From Latrodectus hesperus (lineage: Eukaryota; Arthropoda; Arachnida; Araneae; Theridiidae): 64,000 nt of DNA. The notes beneath the pieces were generated by a model that did not search any database, was not told where the DNA came from, and saw only the letters and a list, made by a program, of their open reading frames with translations. The stretch's first letter is position 1. Each line of letters starts with the position of its first letter. Location of the stretch: NCBI GenBank assembly GCA_037975125.1, contig CM075862.1, forward strand, positions 66,010,078 to 66,074,077, read 5' to 3'. Made by a program: the position numbers and the translations under genes. Of this stretch, positions 52,607 to 62,290 are shown piece after piece.

Positions 52607-55600
52607 CTATTCCTCTGGAATTATTAATTCCCTATATTCAAGGAGAAAGTTTATAAGGTTAATAATTTTTAGCTTTGCAGCCTTGTTGATGGTGATGTTT
52701 TTGAGCCAGACACTTATCAGATTGTCACTGGGCGTAGTGAAGTGCCAGGAACTCGTGATGGGGCATGACGTAGCGTAATGAATTGGAGTACCTTCTTCTC
52801 CACATGCACAGTTCGGAGTGGGTTGTACTCCTATTCTATGCAGATAACTTGGAAAAGGGCCATGTCCCGTTACAAAAATCGTGATTTGTCTTGGCCAGCA
52901 CTGTTGGTTCAAATTCACTTTTGGCAGGATGGAGTATACTAGGCGTCCGGTGGTATTTTGATCCCACAGAGTTTGCCAATCCTGAATTAAAGCAATTTTC
53001 CTGATCCTTTTGAAGTGAGACCGAGGAAGAGGGAGAAAGATTTCCGATTCATCTGAAGAAGCTGCAGTTTTTGCTAGGTGGTCTGCCAATTCATTCCCTT
53101 CAAATCCTACATGAGCCTTTATCCAACAGAGGGAGATGTTTTGTTGGTTGTTAAGTTCCTCTTGAATTTGCCTGGCTAAAGGACTGATGGCTTTCGGATT
53201 GCAAAGCGCATAAAGACTAGCTTTACTATCTGACCAGACGAGGCAAATCTGTTCTTGGTTTTTGGCCCACTCAATAGCCTGCTTAATTGCGAAGAGCTCA
53301 GCCTGGAAGACTGAGCAATTGGCATTCAGTTTGTAACTTTCATTGTGAATTATGATATCCTTCAATGTTGTGACAAACGCGGCTCCTACACCTCCATCCA
53401 TCTTGGAGCCGTCAGTAAAAATATGGCAGACCTGCTTATTCAGGGTAGGGTCGTACTCCGTGTTAGGGTTGACAATCGTATCAACTCTGAATATTCCTGG
53501 ATGTATAGAAAGTGTGGGTACTCTTGCCTCCATAATATTACTGCTTGTGGTCCTAAATTCTTGTTTTATTTGTGCCTCAGAATTGATGGTGAGATGAAGG
53601 GGAGGTATGCCAGTAATGACTTGTAAAGCTGCCGTCGATGTTGTTTTGTAGGCCCCAGTTATATTAAGCAGAAACTTTCTCTGTATTTTGTCTAGAAGTA
53701 GCTGATTTTTGACCCGAAGATTGGCTCCCCAGAGTGTTGCACCATGGGCTAGGATTCTTTCTGCCACTGTTTTGTACAGTACAATGCGCTGTTTTTGGGA
53801 AAATCCCCAGGTTGAGCCAGCTATTCTAAGTAATTTCTGGTGAATGCGAAAGGCTTTGGCACCTTGTTGTTTGATATGTGCTGACCAATTCAACTTTTCA
53901 TCTAGGAGTACACCCAGAAGTTTAATACTCTTGCTTCTCCTTATTCTTAAGTTATTAAAAAATATTTGTGGTCCACATTGCAGTCTCGTGAATAGGAGGT
54001 AATTTGATTTTTCAATTGAAATTCCAAGGTTATGCTTATGGGTCCAGTTGCTAAAAATCTTAAGGGCTTCTGTAGCGACGCGTCCAAGCTTCCTTTCACT
54101 GTCAGCTGACACTACGAAGGTGAAGTCGTCAGCAAAGGCCTGGAGAGCAACTGTTGCTTTAGGATCAATATCCTTACCAACTGTGGACCAGTCAAATTGT
54201 AGCGGCTCATCAGCAAGCAGATTCCATAGGATTGGTCCACTGCAGGAGCCTTGTGGACATCCAATGGCTTGAGTTTTCTTCACAATGCCCATATTTGTAT
54301 TGAGGGCAACCTCTCGATCTTCCAGGTTGCTGATTAGTATGTTTTTAATGGTTTCTGGGCATCCTTTACTTTCGAGTGCTTGTTTGATAGCTGGATGTGG
54401 TGCAGAGTCGAAAGCTCCTTTAATATCTAGAGAAATTATTGCGCAATGTTTTGCTGAGGCTTTTGCAATCTCGATTTGTCTTTTCAGGTGTAGGAGAGCA
54501 TCGTCCACTGACCTTCCTTGACGAAAACCAAATTGATTTTGGTGAAGAAGACCATGGCTCTCTAAGAAGAAAGTCAATCTAGTAGTCACGATTTTCTCCA
54601 GTAATTTTCCCATCGTTGGTAAGAGGGTGATTGGCCTGTATGATTTAACTTGCAGTTTGTCTTTTCCTTCCTTATGGAAGAGAATGATTATGCCAATTTT
54701 GAAGCACTTTGGGAAATAGCACAAATTCCAGCATTTTTTTATTAGGGTTCTGAGAAGCTCTGGATAGTGACGGTCCAATGTTTTAAGAATAATGTTGTCA
54801 ATTCCATCAAGTCCTGGTGCTTTTCCATTGGGAAGTGAGGCGATAGCTCTCTCTATCTCTCCCTTGCTTGGTTCTGGATCATAACTGTCATTGGTGAGAG
54901 ATCGCTGAAACAGAGTGGTAGGTTGTGTAGGAAACAGCTCTTCTAAGATTCTGCTGGCGATGTCAATAGCGTTACCTTCTTGTAAATTCGTGCAGAACAG
55001 GGCTGATGGTGGAGAGGATTTCCTAAAGGTGGCTTTATAAATTTTCCCATAAGGGTTAGTTGCTGAAGTACACAGTTCTCGCCAGCATGTGCGCTTTGCT
55101 CTTCGTATATCTTTAATATATGCAGCCTTCAGCTTTTTGTAATCAATTCTGAGTTTAGCTTTGTCTGGATTAGTTAAATTTTGCATTTTTCGTCTTTTGG
55201 CATTTAATTCTTTTTTCCTGAGATCAAAAGACTGCGTCCACCAGTTTGGCATTAAATTATTTCGCGGCTTCGTTTTCTTATAGGAAATTCGACAACACTC
55301 AGTCAGTTGTCTTTGCATGATTGCGGCTGCATTGTCAAGTTGATCAGTTGTTTGACTATCCTCTAACAGTTGTAATATATTGCTTACGTGTGGATATAGA
55401 TTTTTGATGAACTTATGGTGATTTCCATATTTAGTCTTGAATCTGGTAATTTGTGTCGTATCTGGTGGTGCTGTCAATGTGATCTGGATATATTTATGGT
55501 CACTGAGTGTTTCAGTGTCCAGGACCTCCCATGTACTTTCTATTGCAATGTCGACATTAGGAGTTAACGTCACATCCGGCCATCCTTCATTGGTTGAAGA

Positions 55601-56227
55601 TTTAAAAGTTGGAGGAGCACCCATTGTGTTTAGAAGATGTAAATTATTACCAATCAGGTAATCCAAGAGTGCTTCACCTCGTTGGTCGTTGTCTTTATAT
55701 CCCCACATGATGTGATGGGCATTAAGATCTGCACCGATAATGATCTTTTCATTTCTTAAATTTTGAAGGAAGCTATCAATATCCTGCAGTGCTTCACTGA
55801 TTCTCGCTTGGCCAGACTCGCTCGTAGTATGCCTGTGATTTGGTGGGGCGCTATATGCAGAGATTATTGTCAGTGGGCCAGCATTAATTGCAATTTTAAC
55901 TGCTACTGCGTTATCTTTAAGTCCAACTAGGATTGGGCTTATATCAACTGTGGTGATTACACCAGCCTTTCCATTACCCGAGAGCCAGTATTTCCAGGTG
56001 CTTGGAATTCCCATTATCTGGTGATCTTTGTTTATATGTGGTTCTTGTACCACAAAGATTTGCACATTCAGACTGCAGGCAATCACTTGCAATAAGTCAG
56101 TTGGGGCACTTGACCTCATAAGGTTTATTTGGATAATCTTTGTTGTGTGCATGTTGCTGCTCACTTGTGCTTGAAGATTATTTGTTTGTGGAGCATTGTT
56201 GCAGGTTGGGTAAATGTTGCTTGGCAT
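52607..56227 (-). CDS. LINE ORF2: endonuclease, reverse transcriptase and RNase H polyprotein (1206 aa)
   Basis: This protein nicks the target and copies the element's RNA there. Residues about 28-250 form an exonuclease-endonuclease-phosphatase type endonuclease: VVQEP (Glu62), GADLNAHH (Asp167, Asn169), SDH (242-244). Residues about 505-775 form the reverse transcriptase: YRPITLLPTMGKLLEKI, FGFRQGRSVDDALLHL, SLDIKGAFD (Asp601), GCPQGSCSGPILWN, FADD (698-701), then a thumb through about 880. RNase H spans about 935-1053: TDGSK (Asp939), FQAEL (Glu977), WSD (Asp1000), WIKAHVG (His1039), ELADHLAK (Asp1049). A knuckle C1140-x-C1142-x7-H1150-x4-C1155 follows. All catalytic residues are present and there is no stop or shift. 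The start Met is two bases after the ORF1 stop; a later Met26 (MHTTKIIQINL) is a possible internal start. Length is usual for R1-type ORF2. Confidence 0.96.
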   Translation of the reverse strand: MPSNIYPTCNNAPQTNNLQAQVSSNMHTTKIIQINLMRSSAPTDLLQVIACSLNVQIFVVQEPHINKDHQIMGIPSTWKYWLSGNGKAGVITTVDISPILVGLKDNAVAVKIAINAGPLTIISAYSAPPNHRHTTSESGQARISEALQDIDSFLQNLRNEKIIIGADLNAHHIMWGYKDNDQRGEALLDYLIGNNLHLLNTMGAPPTFKSSTNEGWPDVTLTPNVDIAIESTWEVLDTETLSDHKYIQITLTAPPDTTQITRFKTKYGNHHKFIKNLYPHVSNILQLLEDSQTTDQLDNAAAIMQRQLTECCRISYKKTKPRNNLMPNWWTQSFDLRKKELNAKRRKMQNLTNPDKAKLRIDYKKLKAAYIKDIRRAKRTCWRELCTSATNPYGKIYKATFRKSSPPSALFCTNLQEGNAIDIASRILEELFPTQPTTLFQRSLTNDSYDPEPSKGEIERAIASLPNGKAPGLDGIDNIILKTLDRHYPELLRTLIKKCWNLCYFPKCFKIGIIILFHKEGKDKLQVKSYRPITLLPTMGKLLEKIVTTRLTFFLESHGLLHQNQFGFRQGRSVDDALLHLKRQIEIAKASAKHCAIISLDIKGAFDSAPHPAIKQALESKGCPETIKNILISNLEDREVALNTNMGIVKKTQAIGCPQGSCSGPILWNLLADEPLQFDWSTVGKDIDPKATVALQAFADDFTFVVSADSERKLGRVATEALKIFSNWTHKHNLGISIEKSNYLLFTRLQCGPQIFFNNLRIRRSKSIKLLGVLLDEKLNWSAHIKQQGAKAFRIHQKLLRIAGSTWGFSQKQRIVLYKTVAERILAHGATLWGANLRVKNQLLLDKIQRKFLLNITGAYKTTSTAALQVITGIPPLHLTINSEAQIKQEFRTTSSNIMEARVPTLSIHPGIFRVDTIVNPNTEYDPTLNKQVCHIFTDGSKMDGGVGAAFVTTLKDIIIHNESYKLNANCSVFQAELFAIKQAIEWAKNQEQICLVWSDSKASLYALCNPKAISPLARQIQEELNNQQNISLCWIKAHVGFEGNELADHLAKTAASSDESEIFLPLPRSHFKRIRKIALIQDWQTLWDQNTTGRLVYSILPKVNLNQQCWPRQITIFVTGHGPFPSYLHRIGVQPTPNCACGEEGTPIHYATSCPITSSWHFTTPSDNLISVWLKNITINKAAKLKIINLINFLLEYRELIIPEE

Positions 56228-56229
56228 AT

Positions 56230-57468
56230 TTAGTTGTTATTCGAATTAAGCAGAGATCTGTAGATGGGACAAATTGCAGAGTAAGCTTCATGGTTTGAGG
56301 GGAAATTCTCTCCGTTTTTGTTGGCAATGTGGCAGTTGATGCAATTTTGATACTGAGCCTGACAATCATTTTCTGAATGTCCACATCCACATCTACCACA
56401 AACCTTTTGAGATTTACAGTCCCTGCTAAAGTGTCCAAAATCTTGGCAATTGTAGCATCGGATTATGGTTTTATGGTTGCGTATGTATGTAGTCTGAAAT
56501 CCAATGTGTATCTGCCTCCGTGCAGCAAGTATCTTAGCTGCTATGCTGTTTGCTTCTATAACTATATGTTGTAGGTTTGCATTGTACCTATGTGACTTAA
56601 TTTCTGTTATTTTAATATGCGTGTCTCTATCCATTTCTGGAAAGTTATTCAAAATTATTTGGGTTATGTTGTCATCATTAACTGTAGCTGGCATATTTAG
56701 AAATATTACTTTTCTAACTAATTGGGAGGGCTCTAGAATATTAAAGCGTTTCTCTTCCAGTTGTTTTTTCAGCTTTTCTTTTGTTGCAGTTGAACAGCAC
56801 TTTACCTTAGCTACGTGTTTCCCCCATGTTACTTTTTTGGGGCAAACATCACTATTTAGCTTTAGGAGATTTGATTTTAGGGTTGTAAGGTTTTCGTTCT
56901 CAGCAGGTTTGATGATGATTGATGTTTCTATGTCAGCCTCTGTTCTTCTCTTTAATATGTCACTATAGGTGGGTTTAGGTGGAAAAATTTGTTGCTTGGA
57001 TGCAGTTAGAAGTGATTTGGTTTCTTCTTGAAGCTCTTTGATTTTCTGAATGTTGTTGTTGAGTTGATCCATTTGCTGTTTTAGAGATGACCCATCGTCA
57101 TGTTTAGAAGTGGTGGATGAGGGAGGGAGTAGTGTTTTCAGTTTATCAAGCAGTTCCATCGCATGGTTTCTATTGGACCCAGGTAGATGGTACTTCCCTC
57201 GGGTCTTTAACAGAATAATTCCTTGGATACCTTCAATTAGGTGGAGTGGAGAAAATTCAGTATTTCTAGAATCTTCTGGGTGTTGGTTCAATGGGGTAAT
57301 CTTACTTGCTTCCACTGTAGTTGAGCTATTGTTTAATCTTTCATGTGGTTTGCCGTCTTCCTCTACCATTGTTCCATAGTTTAGATGATTTGCAGATACA
57401 TTTTGTGATACTATAATGTTCCTAAGATTGACAAGCGAGATTGATTTCTTGAGTTGTTTTTTATCCAT
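56230..57468 (-). CDS. LINE ORF1: gag-like RNA-binding protein with CCHC knuckles (412 aa)
   Basis: ORF1 proteins of this LINE group coat the element RNA and form the ribonucleoprotein needed for retrotransposition. A glutamine/lysine-rich, coiled-coil-like segment lies at about 128-162 (LKQQMDQLNNNIQKIKELQE). A basic middle part contains KVTWGKHVAKVKCC and an RRM-like VRKVIFLNMPATVNDDNITQ region. At the C-terminus are three knuckles: CYNCQDFGHFSRDC (338-351, C-x2-C-x4-H-x4-C), CGRCGCGHSENDC (357-369, C-x2-C-x3-H-x4-C) and an enlarged CINC..HEAYSAIC (376-400). The stop TAA is followed after two bases by the ORF2 ATG, so ORF2 is probably translated by termination-reinitiation. The frame is intact throughout. 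Confidence 0.94.
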   Translation of the reverse strand: MDKKQLKKSISLVNLRNIIVSQNVSANHLNYGTMVEEDGKPHERLNNSSTTVEASKITPLNQHPEDSRNTEFSPLHLIEGIQGIILLKTRGKYHLPGSNRNHAMELLDKLKTLLPPSSTTSKHDDGSSLKQQMDQLNNNIQKIKELQEETKSLLTASKQQIFPPKPTYSDILKRRTEADIETSIIIKPAENENLTTLKSNLLKLNSDVCPKKVTWGKHVAKVKCCSTATKEKLKKQLEEKRFNILEPSQLVRKVIFLNMPATVNDDNITQIILNNFPEMDRDTHIKITEIKSHRYNANLQHIVIEANSIAAKILAARRQIHIGFQTTYIRNHKTIIRCYNCQDFGHFSRDCKSQKVCGRCGCGHSENDCQAQYQNCINCHIANKNGENFPSNHEAYSAICPIYRSLLNSNNN

Positions 57469-59604
57469 TATTTCGGAATATGGTGTTCAAAAGAATAATC
57501 GAATGGTTTGTTAGGTGGGAGTGAAATACAAAATTGCAGAAATGCTACTGCTGGAAACAATAGGGGAGAAATGAAGTCAGTAGTAGATTTAGAATTTTAC
57601 TTATTATTGTTAAGGTTTAAAATTTAATTCATAAGTGAATAGAAGTGACCCAGATGCTATCGCCATCCCGTCCCACGCAACTATCCCGGCATTCACTGCA
57701 TAGATCGGAGCAGATTCTTAAATAAATATAAATACACACATATACATTCTCAAAAGAGACACGGACCATGTAGCTAGTTGTATTGAGAAACTGGAGAATT
57801 TAGTAGATTATTATTTATTTGATGTAAAATGGTCTTTTGGTCATACATCCTCCCCAAGCCCATTTTAACCACAATATTATCCTTTGCATGGGAACTAGAT
57901 TAATTTAAAATGTAATTGGATTTATACATTAAAGTAAAATGTTAGATTAAGTATTGAAATAAAATTTAAATGGATAATTTAATTAAATAGTAGTCAATAT
58001 AAGTTAGAATTTGACTTTAGAAGACTTTAAATACTTAGTTAAGAACGCTGTAAATTTAAAATCGAGAGCAGGAGAATTAATAAAGAAATAAACTTAAAAT
58101 TAAGAGTTATTTGAATAAAATATAGAACATCTGGGACACTTTTATTTTATTTATTTATTTTTGTTAAAGTCCCCAAATTTAGGTTTAGCTATTGTGGCTA
58201 AAGGGTTAAAGTCCAAGAGAGAATGATGGAAAAGGTTTAAGTCTTAGATTATTAAACATAGCTAGCTTTTTTTTTTTTTTTTTTTTTTTTAGAATAAATA
58301 ATTTCTAAGCTGGTTTATTGGAAGCACATTTAATAAAAGGAATTTAGAAAGTAGTCCCAGGTCTCTGCGACAATTAGGAGCCGAGAAAAACGCTGATTAA
58401 TATTCAAATAATTTAGTTAATTAGGCGCGGGAAATTGGTGCTCAAAGGGTTAAGACGAAATTGAGCAGGGGGACATGGTAGGTAGCAAGAAACGGGACTT
58501 AGAAAATGTTCAGAGTCAATGCATATACATAAGGGAGGAACGAAGAACCATTGGGAGAAAAATAAGAAAAATATTCAATATTCAAACACACTAATTAAAC
58601 TATATCTCATTAACTAATGTTTATTTTTTGAACTGTAATACAATTTTTGAGTCACAAGAATCTGCTCCGAGTAAACATAGAAAGATTGGAGTGGATTGAC
58701 TAAAAATTAAAAAGTTATGGTAACATTAAAGTGAAAATAACCAACAAAATTTATAAAATAACACGGAAATTTAACAACAAAAATAGTATTTAAGAATTTA
58801 TGGAAAATTAACTGTTATTTGAAGAGCAAAAAAACTAACATTTCCAGAAAGGTTAGAATGTCCACTCCAATCTAAAATTAGTTTAAAGATGATAGGACAA
58901 TTAGGGCCGAAATTATAATTGAATAATAATTAAGGTAAAAAAAAATTGCGAAAAAGTGCCGAAAAAAGGAATTTTTCTAATTCATTAAAATGCTTACATC
59001 TTCTGGCCTAATTATCCTATCTACACAATCTATGCATCAAAATGCGCAGAACTATCACGCGGAACGAAAGAAGATAACATCTGGGCACTTACCTAATTAA
59101 TTAGCCACTCATGATGTTGTTAAAGTGTAGCATGTAGAGAAAAATGCTTGAAGAAAATCAGAATTTCTGGGCTAGGATTGCCTGGGAATGAAGATAAGTT
59201 ATCCAAATTGCACACAAATTTGCACCTAGGTAGTTCAGAGGGTTTTTGATAAGCCTGCAGCTGAAAATTAATGAAGAAAGATATAGCAGCCGAATTAATG
59301 AAGTGTGAACACAAGTCACTATCCTCCGTTGCTAGGGGTATGCCTTTGGTTGCTATGCCCTCCTTTGTTAGGATGGGGGAATCGCCATATTGAAAATTTT
59401 TGTGAAATATTCACAATAATGCTTATATCTTCGCTGCTTCGGCACTTATTGATACCAAATTTTTTGGCAAGATGAACAAAGCGTTAGCACACACAAAATT
59501 GTAAAAAACTAATTAGATCAACGTTTAAACGCGATATTAAATTGGAATTAGAACCACAGTCAGAGAAACACACACATCTCCCAGTCCGCTTCCGATCCCC
59601 CTTT
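57469..59604 (-). other. Long 5' leader of the intact LINE
   Basis: About 2.1 kb between the 5' target-duplication copy and the ORF1 start, with no open frame of interest. It holds a run of 24 T (58267-58290, A on the sense strand) and several inverted repeats: 57706-57719 with 58656-58669 (14 bp, perfect), 58684-58695 with 58861-58872 (12 bp, perfect) and 58891-58908 with 59005-59021 (about 17 bp with minor differences). An internal promoter is expected somewhere here, but I cannot point to it. Confidence 0.7.
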
Positions 59605-59620
59605 TGCTAACACAGTTGTA
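59605..59620. repeat. Target site duplication of the intact LINE, 5' side
   Basis: TGCTAACACAGTTGTA, identical to 51800-51815. Confidence 0.9.
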
Positions 59621-61898
59621 GATGCTGTAGATGTAGTACTGTAGCATCTCATTATGAGGAGAGTGAAGTAGTTTTGTATGATGGAGAGTTGTGCTGTTTT
59701 TCTTGCACTGAGGGGATGTACCCAAAATGAGAAACCCTAAACGATGATTATTTCTATAATGGTGAGATAAGTGGACTTCATTAAATTACTTTTAAGACCC
59801 TAGTCTCTAAATGCAAAAGTTCTCAGTTTTTATGCAGTTGGTGCAGCTTCCGTGTTCAGAAGCCTAATGAGAGGCATGTGCGATAGTTTATCTATTTGAA
59901 CATCAAGATATTTCAAAACTTTCGTATGCTTCAGGCTGATTCCATCTAATGTTATTTTTGGGTTCCTTTTCATAGGTTTCCTATATTTGGGAATAATCAA
60001 AGCTTGGAATTTTTGCAAGGAAACTTTAAATTTAGTTTTTTAGAGAGCTCTAGGAAAATATTCAAGGTCTCATTGCAATTATTTTTTAATTGCACTCTTA
60101 TACTGTGTTGAACTATGAGAAGCGTGTCATCGGTGAATGCAACAATGTTTTTGTGTGATTACCAATTATGGGATATAGTCTCATAAATATAAATATTCCA
60201 AAGAGAATCGCGGGTCACCTACAGGGCCTTGAGAATAACCTCTAGTTTTCTGGATAATGGTTGAACCACCATCTGAAATAATCTTCAGTTTTCAGTCTTC
60301 TGGGAAACTAAAGAGTCCTGACAATATTCGATGGACAATTTGGGTTTAAAAGTGCCAGTCTCAGACTTGGCCACCAAAGAGAGTCTAAAGATTGTTGAAT
60401 ATTCAAACTAAGAAGGGCCGAGCAAAGATCCTTTTCTCTATTCCTGTTTATAATAATATTTGTTTTATTTAAGTTATGCTCAATAGACAAGTTAGAATGA
60501 AGACAAAAATGTTGATGGTGCTTCAAGCGGTTAATTACTAACTTTTTCAGTACTTTTCACAGAGCTTGTAGCAAACATATAGGACGATAGGAAGAAGATA
60601 ATTGGAAATCTTTATTACTTTTTGACAAGAATGTCCACTGGCCAATCTTAAAATGTTTGGAAAATAAGGCAATTTTTAGCAGGTATTGAAAAAAGATGGA
60701 ATCGTGGAAAAATAAGGCAATTTTTAACAGGTATTGAAAAAAGATGGAATCGTGGAAAAATATGGAAGAATTTCATCATTGGGTTATTATAATGCCATCC
60801 CCTCATGGGATTTTAGAGTTACTGAAGTTATTTATGGTGTGCTTAAGGTCAGTTAAGGTTAAAGTTAAGTCAGGATCGCGTTAGCGGGACTAACTGAATG
60901 ATTCTAAGGTTGGCATGAAAAGTCAAATGAGATCTTGGGTTGTATGTGGAGTGAATGTTTGAACGAGAAGTTCCTGATGAATAACGTTTGTAGATTTGAA
61001 ATTATTTGGAGAATTGTACAGAGGTTGATATTATATATAAGTTGGCTTAAGCACTTATTAACTGCTATTTTTTGCAATTCACCAAAATCGCTATTTGTGC
61101 AAAACTTCATCCAGCTGGATACGTTTGCTTTCAGAATTTCTTTCTTGTAAAATTCTAGTTGCTTTTTGTATTTTATATATTGCATATTGCATTCTAAAAT
61201 GCTTCTCATTCTTTTTTAAGAGCATTGGTTTTGTTTCATTTTCTTTAATTAACGATGTATTCCACCTATTAATCTTAGTTTTATTTAGGTTTCGAATTTC
61301 AAAGTGCTGTTCAGTCGCTGCATGAATAATTGAAAAAGAGTGCTATTATTTTATCAATTATATCTGAGTCTGTGCAATGTATTATTTATGAACTGGTTTA
61401 AATATTCTTTTTGGGATATAAAATGCTTCTCTTTGCCAAACAGGTTGAATCGTCTGTTGAAGGACATGTTGATATTTTGCGTAAAGTTGAAAGAGATGGA
61501 AAGTATACGACAGATTAACATTTGAGTAATTATTATTGCTATATTTTTTTCGTATTTAACGGAGCAAATTCCTTTGGCAACACTGAACGAAAACCATTAA
61601 TTCAAATTCAGTCTATAGGAAAAGTTATTTAATTATGTTTTATTAAAAAAATTATCGTAAAAACTTATAACTGTTCTATTACAGATATATAATGCTACGA
61701 ATAGCAATTGGTTTATCAACATAAGTGTCTTTTTTGTTTGCTTTATTTGAGCTTCCGCCATATCGATTTGTCTTTCAATTTTTATGCTTGTTTCTAGCAG
61801 GAGGAACAAGTACATTTTCTTTCCATTTATCATAGTTTTGTTGGTTGTATGCTTAAAAAGACTGGTCTACATTTTTCAGTGATCTGTTTCTTGTGATC

Positions 61899-61901
<3 letters not shown>

Positions 61902-61975
<74 letters not shown>
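61902..61975. repeat. (TA)n microsatellite in the old LINE region
   Basis: A TA array of about 74 bp. It lies between the possible endonuclease scrap and the linker of the old LINE, which helps explain the extra length there. Confidence 0.97.
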
Positions 61976-61978
<3 letters not shown>

Positions 61979-62290
61979 GCAGTGATCTAATTTTTCTTAT
62001 ACTAGTAGAATTCTGTATCTTTGTCAGAGTCATATTTGAATTGTCTGAGATGAGGTTTCAACTTTTCAAATTTTACTAACAGAAAAGTAGCAGTTACAGG
62101 GATACCAGTTATAATCTGAAATTGCTCTATATAGTGATGAGATCCTCCGATATGTGTCATTTGAATTGTATGAAACTGTACTGTACTTTCTTTTTAAGGG
62201 TTGTGATATTGTATTAATAACATGGCTGGGAAATGATCTGATTTATTTTGTTGAGTTTCGGTTTTTGCAAATTGTAAATCACGTGGTAAA

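Larger units (their letters stand above)
51816..59604 (-). mobile_element. Intact R1-like non-LTR retrotransposon (LINE), about 7.8 kb
   Basis: The element is bounded by a 16-bp exact target duplication and carries two uninterrupted ORFs on the minus strand: a nucleic-acid-binding ORF1 (57468-56230) and an ORF2 with endonuclease, reverse transcriptase, RNase H and a zinc knuckle (56227-52607). The leader upstream of ORF1 is about 2.1 kb and the 3' UTR about 0.8 kb. On the minus strand the element begins AAAAGGGGGATCGGAAGCGG and ends GGCGTTTACTT with no poly(A). ORF2 domain order and RNase H place it in the R1/LOA/I side of LINE diversity. The wording of the endonuclease start (IIQINLMRSSAPTDLL) is closest to R1-type elements as I remember them. 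Unlike canonical R1 it is not in 28S rDNA. Confidence 0.9.
59605..62290 (-). pseudogene. Old R1-like LINE, fragment 1 of 3: endonuclease scrap, linker, RT and thumb start
   Basis: On the minus strand from high to low coordinates: a possible end of the endonuclease, TETQQNKSDHFPAMLLIQ, near 62240 (weak). Then KLRLINRW-like linker text near 61250, YKKEILKANVSSWMKFCTNS (61150-61090), then the RT, with DLCSALLSLNIQQSLDSLWW (60440-60380, catalytic Asp changed to Asn), TRGYSQGP (GxPQG equivalent, near 60230), AFTDDTLLIVQHS (FADD equivalent, near 60130), LQKFQALIIPKYRKPMKRNP and HTKVLKYLDVQIDKLS (60010-59890). The thumb start STTSTASTTVLA ends exactly at the intact LINE's target duplication and continues at 51815. 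Many stops. It is related to but clearly different from the intact LINE. Confidence 0.85.

Noticed and set aside
56178..56438. Alternative minus-strand frame bridging ORF1 and ORF2
   Set aside because: It is out of frame with both, covers the knuckle region of ORF1 with unrelated residues, and the simple stop-start junction explains the layout better.
53345..57379. Plus-strand frames of 74-154 codons opposite the LINE ORFs
   Set aside because: They are antisense shadows of ORF1 and ORF2 with no recognisable protein of their own.
58267..58290. Poly(A) tail of a separate minus-strand retroposon
   Set aside because: The 24-T run lies inside the leader of the intact LINE as bounded by the 16-bp duplication, and no separate element upstream of it could be recognised. 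A small nested retroposon is not excluded.
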